Source: Litorilinea aerophila
GTDB taxonomy: Bacteria > Chloroflexota > Anaerolineae > Caldilineales > Caldilineaceae
Length of the DNA: 64,000 nt
Assembly: GCF_006569185.2 (NCBI RefSeq)
Contig: NZ_VIGC02000009.1
Coordinates: forward strand, 1 to 64,000
Direction of reading: 5' to 3'
Under the pieces are notes generated by a model that saw only the letters and a program-made list of their open reading frames with translations, was not told where the DNA came from and ran no database searches. A program made the translations under genes and the position numbers. Shown piece by piece: positions 53,852-60,866 of the stretch (positions within the stretch are counted from its first letter, which is position 1; every line of letters starts with the position of its first letter).

Positions 53852-55861
53852 ATGCTCAGCCTGTCCGAAAAGCTGCTCTTCCTCGTCTTGACCGCGGCTT
53901 CCCTGGCCTATGCCTTCATCGGCTTCCAAAACGTCTATCGGGTCATTGCCCGAGGCAGCGGGGAACGCCCCAGCGCCGAGACGCTGCGTCGGCGGGCCCG
54001 GGAAGCCCTAATCACCTGGGTCACCACCCGGCCCATCTGGAAAGCCCGCCCCGCCACCAGCCTCTTCCACGGGCTGATCGCCTGGGGCTTCATGTTCTAC
54101 TTCCTGGTCAACTTTGGCGACCTGCTGGAGGGCTTTTTCCCCATCGCTTTCCTGGGCAAAGGCTGGCTGGGTGGATTCTACCGTTTCCTGGCCGACCTCT
54201 TCAGCGCCGGCGTACTGGTGGGCATGATCTACTTCCTGGCCCGACGCTTCCTCTTCCGGAGCCCGGCCCTCCGCTACCGGGAGAACATCCGGCTGCTGCC
54301 GGCGGTCCAGGAAGGGGCCATCGCCCGGGATTCCCTCATCGTGGGCCTCTTCATCCTGTTCCACGTGGGCTTTCGACTGTTGGCGGCCAGTTTTGCCGTC
54401 GCGGCGGAAGGGGGCGACTGGGGACAGCCCTTCGCCCATCTGCTCAGCCTGGCCTGGCAGGGCTGGAGCGAAGGCGCACTGACCGCGGGCCATCGGTTTG
54501 GCTGGTGGGGCGCCCTGGGCCTGATCCTGCTCTTTGTGCCCTATTTCCCCTACACCAAGCACTTCCACCTGGTCATGGCCGGGGTGAACTACCTGACCAA
54601 ACCCCAGCGCACTTCCCTGGGTGCGCTGGACCCCATCGATTTCGAGGACGAGACGGTGGAAAGCTTTGGCGTGGCCCGGATCGAGGAGCTGCCCTGGACC
54701 CACCTGGTGGACGCCTACGCGTGCATCATGTGCAACCGCTGCCAGGACGTCTGCCCGGCCTATGCCACCGGCAAGGAGCTCTCCCCCGCTGCGCTGGAGG
54801 TCAACAAGCGGCTCTACCTGAACGCCCACCTGGAGGAGCTGGCCGCCGGGCAATCATCCGAATTTAGTCTGCTAGATTTCGCCATCAGCGAGTCGGCCGT
54901 TTGGGCTTGCACCGCCTGTGGCGCCTGTGTGGAGATCTGCCCGGTGGGCAATGAGCCCATGTTCGACATCCTGTACCTCCGGCGCCACCAGGTGCTGATG
55001 GAGAGTCAATTTCCCCGTCAGCTCCAGAACGCGTTCCGGGGCATGGAGCGCAACGGCAACCCGTGGAACCAGAGTGCAGCCGAGCGGCTGGCGTGGGCAG
55101 AGGGACTGAACGTGCCCACCATCGACGAAAACCCGGAACCGGAGATCCTGTGGTGGGTGGGCTGTGCACCGGCCTATGATCCCCGCGCCCGGGAGACGGC
55201 CCGGGCCCTGGCCCAGGTGCTCCAGGCAGCCGGGGTCAATTTTGCCGTGCTGGGCGAACAGGAGAGCTGCACCGGCGACGCAGCCCGGCGGGCCGGCAAC
55301 GAGTACCTCTTCTACGAGATGGCCCTGGCCAATATCGAAACCCTCAACGCAGTACAGCCCAAACGCATTGTCACCACCTGTCCCCACTGCCTCCACACCC
55401 TGGGCAAGGAGTATCCCCAGTACGGCGGCCACTACGAGGTCATCCATCACACCCAGCTCCTGTCGGAACTGGCCGCGGCCGGCAAGATCCAGGTCCAGGC
55501 CAACGGCAGCACCGACACCATCACCTTCCACGACCCCTGCTACCTGGGGCGCCACAACGGCATCGTGGCCCCACCCCGGCAGGTGCTCCAGGAGCTGGGC
55601 CTTCAAGTGGTGGAGATGCCCCGCCACGGCGCCCACTCTTTCTGTTGTGGGGCCGGGGGCGCCCAGATGTGGAAAGAAGAAGAACACGGGGACGAAGCGG
55701 TAAACGTCCACCGCTATCGAGAAGCGGAATCCACCGGCGCTGGCACCCTGGCTGTGGGCTGCCCCTTCTGCCTGACCATGCTCACAGATGCGTCCCGCAA
55801 GACGGACAATGCCCTGGCCGTCAAGGACATCGCCGAACTGGTGGCCGAGCGGCTCTCCTGA
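53852..55861 (+). CDS. Membrane-bound Fe-S oxidoreductase, HdrD-like (candidate ETF:menaquinone oxidoreductase)
   Basis: A 669-residue protein. Five or so transmembrane helices in the first 250 residues (NarI-like, with histidines for heme b), two [4Fe-4S] motifs (CIMCNRCQDVCPAYATG and CTACGACVEICPVGNEP) at about 290-370, and two CCG domains (GCAPAYD...TTCPHCLHTLGKEYP; HDPCYLGRHNG...SFCCGAGGAQ). This is the layout of the FadF/EMO group, which passes electrons from EtfAB to menaquinone. EtfBA and men genes lie in the same window. Substrate assignment rests on architecture; other HdrD-like roles are possible. Confidence 0.82.
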   Translation: MLSLSEKLLFLVLTAASLAYAFIGFQNVYRVIARGSGERPSAETLRRRAREALITWVTTRPIWKARPATSLFHGLIAWGFMFYFLVNFGDLLEGFFPIAFLGKGWLGGFYRFLADLFSAGVLVGMIYFLARRFLFRSPALRYRENIRLLPAVQEGAIARDSLIVGLFILFHVGFRLLAASFAVAAEGGDWGQPFAHLLSLAWQGWSEGALTAGHRFGWWGALGLILLFVPYFPYTKHFHLVMAGVNYLTKPQRTSLGALDPIDFEDETVESFGVARIEELPWTHLVDAYACIMCNRCQDVCPAYATGKELSPAALEVNKRLYLNAHLEELAAGQSSEFSLLDFAISESAVWACTACGACVEICPVGNEPMFDILYLRRHQVLMESQFPRQLQNAFRGMERNGNPWNQSAAERLAWAEGLNVPTIDENPEPEILWWVGCAPAYDPRARETARALAQVLQAAGVNFAVLGEQESCTGDAARRAGNEYLFYEMALANIETLNAVQPKRIVTTCPHCLHTLGKEYPQYGGHYEVIHHTQLLSELAAAGKIQVQANGSTDTITFHDPCYLGRHNGIVAPPRQVLQELGLQVVEMPRHGAHSFCCGAGGAQMWKEEEHGDEAVNVHRYREAESTGAGTLAVGCPFCLTMLTDASRKTDNALAVKDIAELVAERLS

Positions 55862-55953
55862 CCCACGCAGATGAACGCTGATTCGGGTTACTCTCTCCCG
55901 CGTTTCTTTGCGCCTTTGTGTTCAAAAACGCCCTTTTTGCAGGGGGTCATCCC

Positions 55954-56790
55954 ATGGAACTGGAATCCTCCACAGCGCCAATGATCCCGCTCTGGTTGGC
56001 AGGGGAAGCGCCGGCCGGGCCGGCACCCTCCTTTCGCCCCTGGCTGGAGCCGTACCTGCTGGAGACCGAAAGGCCCCTGGGCGCAGTGCTGATCTGCCCG
56101 GGTGGCGGCTATCGAAACCGGGCACCCCACGAAGGAGAACCGGTGGCCCGGCGCTTCAACCGCCTGGGCTGGCACGCCTTTGTGGTCCACTACCGGGTGG
56201 CGCCCCACCGCCATCCCCGCCCCCTGCAGGATGCCGCCCGGGCCCTGCGCCTCATCCGACAACAGGCGACGACCTGGCAGGTGGATCCGGACCACGTGGC
56301 CGTCTGTGGCTTCTCCGCCGGGGGACACCTGGCGGCCAGCCTGGGCGTCCACTTCCGGCACCCATCCCTCCAGGGAACAGGCCCGCTGGAGCGCCTGTCC
56401 TGCCGGCCCGATGGGCTGATCCTCTGCTACCCGGTCATCACCGCGGGGGAATTTCGCCATGCCGGCTCCTTCGAGAACCTGCTGGGGCCGGATGCCACAC
56501 CGGCCCAACGCCTGGAGCTGTCCCTGGAAACCCGGGTAAGCCCGGAGACGCCGCCCACCTTCCTGTGGCACACGGCCGATGACCCGGCCGTGCCGGTGGA
56601 AAACAGCCTGCTCTTTGCCCAGGCGCTGCGCCGCCACCGGGTCCCCTTCGAACTCCACGTCTACCCCCACGGCCGGCACGGGCTGGGGCTGGCCGACGAA
56701 GATCCCCACGTGGCCAGCTGGTTGCCCCTCTGTGCTGCCTGGCTTCGCAGCCTGGGCTGGCCGACAGCCGCCCGGGACACCACCGCCTGA
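55954..56790 (+). CDS. Alpha/beta hydrolase, esterase of the BD-FAE / acetylxylan-esterase-like type
   Basis: A 278-residue hydrolase. Oxyanion motif PGGGYRNRAPHEGEP, nucleophile elbow GFSAGGHLAASL, catalytic Asp near TADDPAVPVEN and His in YPHGRHGLGLADED. This set is usual in esterases that act on acetylated or feruloylated sugars, and in some endo-esterases. No signal peptide is evident, so it acts inside the cell on imported sugars. Converges with znuA. Confidence 0.83.
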   Translation: MELESSTAPMIPLWLAGEAPAGPAPSFRPWLEPYLLETERPLGAVLICPGGGYRNRAPHEGEPVARRFNRLGWHAFVVHYRVAPHRHPRPLQDAARALRLIRQQATTWQVDPDHVAVCGFSAGGHLAASLGVHFRHPSLQGTGPLERLSCRPDGLILCYPVITAGEFRHAGSFENLLGPDATPAQRLELSLETRVSPETPPTFLWHTADDPAVPVENSLLFAQALRRHRVPFELHVYPHGRHGLGLADEDPHVASWLPLCAAWLRSLGWPTAARDTTA

Positions 56791-56801
56791 GGCAGCGCCC
56801 C

Positions 56802-57869
56802 TTACCGCAGCGCCTCCACGATGGCCTGGATGTTGTAACGCATCATGGCCACATAGGTGGGTGCCGGGCCATCCGGGGCGCTGAGCTCCTCCGTGTAGAT
56901 GGGCACGACGGCGATGTTCAGATCCCGGGCCACCTGTTCCGCCAGGGCCGGATTCACGTTCGTGCCCACGAAGATGGCCGTCGCGCCCACGGAGCGAATC
57001 TGCTCCTGGAGGGCTGCCAGCTCCCGGGCCGAGGGCGCGGCCATGGTGCTGAACGAGGGGAGCACCGCCCCCACCAGCTTGAAGCCATAGGCCGCTGCCA
57101 GGTAACCCAGGGTCTCATGGTCGGTCACCAGGAGGCGCTTCTCCGGAGGGATGGACTCCACCGCGGTTCGGATCTCACGGTCCAGGGCCTCCAGCTCCTG
57201 GCGGTAGCGTTCCGCGGCCTCCTGGTACGCCGGGGCGTGGGCCGGGTCCAGGCGGGAGAGGGTCTCCTGGATGTTCTGGACCCAAATCATGACATTCCGC
57301 ACGTCGAACCAGGTGTGGGGGTCGACGCCCTGGCCGTGTTCATGGTCGTGTTCATGGCCGTGCTCCTCCCCTGTGCCGGCCTCCTCGGCCAGGGACCGGG
57401 GAGTCACGCCCACATTGACCGGCACCAACACGGCATCGCCTTCCAGATTCTCCAACACAGGGTCCATCGCCTCCTCCAACCCCAGGCCATTGATGAAGAT
57501 GACGTGGGCCTGGTTGAGGGTGCGCAGGTCCGCCGGCGTGGCCGTGTAGCTGTGGGGATCGGCACCGGCGGGGAGGAGAGTCGCCAGCTCGATGTACTCG
57601 CCCCCCACCTGCCGCACCACATCGGCGATAATTTGGGTGCTGGCCACCACCCGCAATTTCTCGCCGGACGCCAGGGTGACCGGTTCCAGGGGCGGCAACG
57701 CCTGGAGCGCCTCCGTCGCAGCGTGGGTCGGTTCCACAGCGTGGGGATCGGCCCCGGTGGAGACGCTCCCGGTGGCCCCAGGCCCAGAGGCCACGCAGGC
57801 CGCCAGCAGCAGGGGTAAGAGCAGCAGGACAAAGGGGAATTGCCAGTAACTCAGTCGCCGAAGGCCCAT
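56802..57869 (-). CDS. znuA: Zinc ABC transporter substrate-binding lipoprotein
   Basis: A 355-residue cluster A-I binding protein. Lipobox LLAAC (C25). The His/Glu-rich loop (GEEHGHEHDHEHGQGVDPHT) is typical of zinc rather than manganese binders. Other ligand areas: PAGADPHSYTAT, WFDVRN and VTDHETLGYLAAAYGF. GAGGAG precedes ATG 57869. The partner permease and ATPase are not in the window. A palindromic Zur-type box lies about 100 bases upstream, over the promoter. Confidence 0.92.
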   Translation of the reverse strand: MGLRRLSYWQFPFVLLLLPLLLAACVASGPGATGSVSTGADPHAVEPTHAATEALQALPPLEPVTLASGEKLRVVASTQIIADVVRQVGGEYIELATLLPAGADPHSYTATPADLRTLNQAHVIFINGLGLEEAMDPVLENLEGDAVLVPVNVGVTPRSLAEEAGTGEEHGHEHDHEHGQGVDPHTWFDVRNVMIWVQNIQETLSRLDPAHAPAYQEAAERYRQELEALDREIRTAVESIPPEKRLLVTDHETLGYLAAAYGFKLVGAVLPSFSTMAAPSARELAALQEQIRSVGATAIFVGTNVNPALAEQVARDLNIAVVPIYTEELSAPDGPAPTYVAMMRYNIQAIVEALR

Positions 57870-57967
57870 TTCTATCTCCTCGTTTTTCGTCTTAGCGCCC
57901 TTGCGCCTTTGCATTCAAAGTGCCTTCTAGGGGCGGGGATGCCCTGTCGGCCAGGTACGTCCACCAC

Positions 57968-58009
57968 GCCCACAAATGAGAATTATTCTCATTTGTGGGC
58001 AGCATTATA
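57968..58009 (-). promoter_or_regulatory. Zur/Fur-type operator and promoter of znuA
   Basis: A perfect 33-bp palindrome (57968-58000): 16-base arms around one central base, core AAATGAGAATTATTCTCATT. The core fits the 7-1-7 pattern of Fur/Zur boxes. On the minus strand a TATAAT (58009-58004) lies just upstream, so the transcription start would fall inside the palindrome and repressor binding would block it. The Fur-family gene at 58699 is a candidate regulator. Confidence 0.82.
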
Positions 58010-58069
58010 ACGCCAAGGTGGCCAGACGGGCAAACCAGGCTGCTGCCCATGGCAGAAAACCAGGACAAA

Positions 58070-58105
58070 AAAACGCCCTGCGGCGCTGAGGCAGCAGGGC
58101 GTTTT
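58070..58105 (-). terminator. Intrinsic terminator of the adenosine-specific kinase transcript
   Basis: Read on the minus strand: AAAACGCCCTGC, 12-base loop, GCAGGGCGTTTT, then further T residues. A strong twelve-base stem with a T tract, just after the gene at 58124. It isolates that gene from znuA. Confidence 0.85.
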
Positions 58106-58123
58106 CCCGGCTGGCAGGGGCCG

Positions 58124-58609
58124 TCACAGTTTGTAGCCGAAACGGCGCAACAGGGCTTTGCGCTCCGCGATCTCGGCCTCCCCTTCCACGCCCTTGGTGC
58201 GGACGCCGTCGATCACCCCCAGGATGCCTCGACCCTGCTCCGTCTCGGCGATGATGACCTCGGTGGGGTTGGCGGTGGCGCAGAAGATGCGGCAGACTTC
58301 GGGAACGGCCTGGACCGCTTTGAGCACGTTGATGGGGAAGAAGCCCTCGCCCAGGAAGAGGATGAAGGTGTGGCCGGCAGCCAGGTTCAGGGCGTTGCTT
58401 TTGGCCAGCTCGATCAACGCCTCGTCGGTCCCCGTCCAGCGGACCAGCGCCGGGCCGGAGGCTTCGCAAAAGGCCAGGCCGAACTTGATGCCCGGCACGG
58501 CCGTCACCAGGGCCTCGTGAATGTCTTCGACAGTCTTGATGAAGTGGCTCTGCCCCAGAATAAAGTTGATGGACTCCGGTTTCTCGATACGGACGGTGGA
58601 CAGCTCCAT
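58124..58609 (-). CDS. Adenosine-specific kinase family protein
   Basis: A 161-residue protein of the adenosine-specific kinase family (PF04008 type), best known from archaea. Family stretches: INFILGQSHFIKTVEDIHEA, GIKFGLAFCEASGPALVRW, GHTFILFLGEGFFPINVL and VCRIFCATANPTEVIIAETE. The structural family was reported to phosphorylate adenosine; the role in bacteria is unclear. ATG 58609 follows GGAGGAGC. A 16-bp tandem repeat sits in its leader. Confidence 0.85.
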   Translation of the reverse strand: MELSTVRIEKPESINFILGQSHFIKTVEDIHEALVTAVPGIKFGLAFCEASGPALVRWTGTDEALIELAKSNALNLAAGHTFILFLGEGFFPINVLKAVQAVPEVCRIFCATANPTEVIIAETEQGRGILGVIDGVRTKGVEGEAEIAERKALLRRFGYKL

Positions 58610-58628
58610 GGCTTGCTCCTCCATTTAG

Positions 58629-58690
58629 TATGCCCCACAATGGGTATGTCCCACAATGGGTATGTCCCACAATGGGTATGCTCCACCAGG
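58629..58690. repeat. 16-bp tandem repeat, three full copies and a partial one
   Basis: TATGCCCCACAATGGG (58629-58644), then TATGTCCCACAATGGG twice (58645-58660, 58661-58676), then a decayed TATGCTCCACCAGGG. Each unit holds CCCA-CAA-TGGG, a small palindrome. It fills the gap between the Fur-family gene and the adenosine-specific kinase gene. Confidence 0.9.
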
Positions 58691-58698
58691 GTAGGCAC

Positions 58699-59112
58699 CT
58701 ACCCGTGACAGTCGGCGCACAGGCCGTAGAATTCCAGCAGGTGGCTCTCGATCTGGAAGCCGAAGCGCTCGGCCAGCTCCTGGGCCATCTCGTCGGCCAT
58801 GCACTGCTCGAAGTCGATAATTTTGCCACAGGCCGAGCAGACCAGGTGATGGTGGCCGCCCTCGGCCCGGATGTACATGGGACCTTCCTCGCCCACGTAA
58901 ATGGGGCGCACCACGCCCAGTTGGGTCAGGAGTTCCAGGGTGCGATAGACGGTGGCCCGCCCCAACGCGGGGTGGATGGTGCGGGCCTGCTCCAGGATCT
59001 CGCTGGGGTTCAGGTGTTCTCCCTCCTGGCGGATGACTTCCAGGACGGCCAGGCGAGGCGGGGTAATCTTGTAGCCGGCGGCGCGGAGGCGCTCAATCCA
59101 ACGGTCAGTCAT
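58699..59112 (-). CDS. Fur-family metal-dependent repressor (Zur or Fur)
   Basis: A 137-residue protein. Winged helix (about 10-80; ITPPRLAVLEVI and ALGRATVYRTLELL), then a dimer domain with the sensory HHH (87-89) and two structural zinc pairs, C92-x2-C95 and C132-x2-C135. It binds DNA when loaded with metal. Zinc is a fair guess from the nearby znuA and its Zur-type palindrome, but iron cannot be excluded. The adenosine-specific kinase gene follows on the same strand. Confidence 0.88.
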   Translation of the reverse strand: MTDRWIERLRAAGYKITPPRLAVLEVIRQEGEHLNPSEILEQARTIHPALGRATVYRTLELLTQLGVVRPIYVGEEGPMYIRAEGGHHHLVCSACGKIIDFEQCMADEMAQELAERFGFQIESHLLEFYGLCADCHG

Positions 59113-59223
59113 GGGGTTTTCCTGCCATCATCGCTTGATACGACGGGGCAGCCTGCGATCTGCCGCTGCAGGCTGCATGTCCCAATCATGATACACGACC
59201 TGGACGCCTTTTTCAACGGCGGC

Positions 59224-59916
59224 TCAGAGGTCCACTTCCTGCTGGCCGGTGATCAGCACCACCCGGTTGTTGCCGTTGAGATTGCCGATGGCCGAGAGGA
59301 ACTCCTGGGCCTCGGAAGGGCGCTTCATCTCCACGCTGTAGACCAGCTCCGTCAGCGTGCCGGCCTGTACCGTCTCGATGGCCACCAGCTCATAGCGGTT
59401 GAGGTAGCGGCCAAACACGTTGTCGAAAAGGGTATCGTAGGAGACGGTGCTGGGCAGCCAGATCTTGAGGAGCTGGCTAGCGGTCTCCTTGGCGAAGAGG
59501 TTGAAATTCACCATCACCCACACCAGGGCAGAGATGACAAAGGTAGCGATGATGGCCAGCAGATAGAAGCGGGTGCCACAGGCCATGCCGATGGCCATGG
59601 CAAAGAAGATGAAGCCCACATCCCGGGTCTCTTTGATGGCGTTCCGAAAGCGGACGATGGAGAGGGCCCCCACCAGGGTAAAGGCCCGGGCGATGTTGGA
59701 GCCGATGATCAGCATGACGATCCCCACCACCATGGACATGAGGATCAGGGTATGGACGAAGGACTGGACATAGGTGGCGCCCCGGTGGGTTTCCCGGTAG
59801 ACCCAGGCGATCACCAGGGAGAGGAGAAAGCTGAGCACCACGGTGATCACCACATCCTGCACGGTGAAGACTTCCGTGGCGTCGTGAAGTTGTTGGAGTA
59901 GCTGAGTGAAATCCAT
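59224..59916 (-). CDS. DUF4956 membrane protein
   Basis: A 230-residue protein with four hydrophobic segments in the first 130 residues (VVITVVLSFLLSLVIAWVY; LILMSMVVGIVMLIIG; GFIFFAMAIGMACG; LAIIATFVISALVWVMV) and a soluble C-terminal part ending in a beta-rich ferredoxin-like region. ARAFTLVGALSIVRFRNAIK and ETRDVGFIFF are the DUF4956 hallmark. Function unknown. Start 59916 is preceded by AGGAACGG. It follows the VTC gene by about 100 bases, with a small hairpin between. Confidence 0.85.
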   Translation of the reverse strand: MDFTQLLQQLHDATEVFTVQDVVITVVLSFLLSLVIAWVYRETHRGATYVQSFVHTLILMSMVVGIVMLIIGSNIARAFTLVGALSIVRFRNAIKETRDVGFIFFAMAIGMACGTRFYLLAIIATFVISALVWVMVNFNLFAKETASQLLKIWLPSTVSYDTLFDNVFGRYLNRYELVAIETVQAGTLTELVYSVEMKRPSEAQEFLSAIGNLNGNNRVVLITGQQEVDL

Positions 59917-59977
59917 TTCCGTTCCTACATTCATAGGCCCATGGGGGATGGTACGTAGTAGTGACATAAGGGACGCA

Positions 59978-59999
59978 GGTCACGCATCCTTGCGTGACC
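59978..59999. repeat. Hairpin between the VTC and DUF4956 genes
   Basis: GGTCACGCA, loop TCCT, TGCGTGACC: a nine-base perfect stem. It may tune the ratio of the two products, because the genes run in the same direction across it. Confidence 0.5.
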
Positions 60000-60014
60000 G
60001 AGGTGCAGGCACCC

Positions 60015-60827
60015 CTACGGCGACGCACCGTCTGAGCCGGGGTAGATGAGCATGCGGCGCCGGCCCGCGATCCGTCGGCTCTGCTGGAGGGCCAGACAGT
60101 ATTTGCTGATGCGCTGAAAGGTGCAGCGATGCCGGCTCAGGAGCTGGGCCAGCCAGTAGGGCACGTTGTGGTTAACCTTAACCTCCATGATGCAGAAATC
60201 CGGCGGCAGGAAGTAGTGGTTTTGGGCATGGCCGGTGGAGAGCAGGGAAAGGTCATGGGTGCGCCCCTTGAGATCGGTGTCGAAGGTGATGCGTAGATCC
60301 GGGTAGTATTCATTGCCCTGGAAAGCGCGACGGTGATAGGTCACCACACAGGTGGGATGGAGCTGCAGGGTGTAGTAGAGCCAGCATATTTCGCCCAACA
60401 GCGCCCGTTCGGACGGGTCGGCTGTCGCCTGATAGGCCTGATCCAGCCGGTCGAAGTCCATGGCCTGGGCATAGGGCAGTTGAATCCGCCGCTTGCCCAT
60501 GAGCTGATCCACCCGGTGTTTCACCTCCAGGTAGACGGGGGTGTCCGGCCCGATGGGCTGGTTGCCGTAGGCCCGCACCCGGATCTTGCGCCGCTCCCGG
60601 TGGCCGTCCAGCTTGTCCCAAAAGGAGCGCAGGTCCGGCGTGTCGAAGTAGACGCTGGCGATCCGGTAACCGCCCAAGGCATCGCCGTTGGGATCGGGCA
60701 CCATGTACTGGGTCAACTCTTCCGCCACGGCCTGGTACTGCTCTCGCCGCAGCAGATACTTGAGCTCGTAGCGCAGCCGGGTTTTCACCCGCAGGTGGGC
60801 GCTGGAGCTGCGGTCGATGGCTTGCAT
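60015..60827 (-). CDS. VTC-domain protein (polyphosphate-polymerase-like)
   Basis: A 270-residue protein of the VTC family, whose yeast relative Vtc4 makes polyphosphate from ATP. Family strands are present: RYELKYLLRREQYQ, SVYFDTPDLRSFWDKLDG, RRKIRVRAYG, VYLEVKHRVDQLMGKRRIQL, VTYHRRAF and IMEVKVNHNVPYWL. The alternating basic residues and ExK pairs line the active tunnel in known VTC structures. It is soluble, so it should act on the inner side. Lies 39 bases after the CotH gene. Confidence 0.87.
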   Translation of the reverse strand: MQAIDRSSSAHLRVKTRLRYELKYLLRREQYQAVAEELTQYMVPDPNGDALGGYRIASVYFDTPDLRSFWDKLDGHRERRKIRVRAYGNQPIGPDTPVYLEVKHRVDQLMGKRRIQLPYAQAMDFDRLDQAYQATADPSERALLGEICWLYYTLQLHPTCVVTYHRRAFQGNEYYPDLRITFDTDLKGRTHDLSLLSTGHAQNHYFLPPDFCIMEVKVNHNVPYWLAQLLSRHRCTFQRISKYCLALQQSRRIAGRRRMLIYPGSDGASP

Positions 60828-60866
60828 GTTCGCCTCTCACTTCCCTGGATGGCACGCTCCCGGGCT

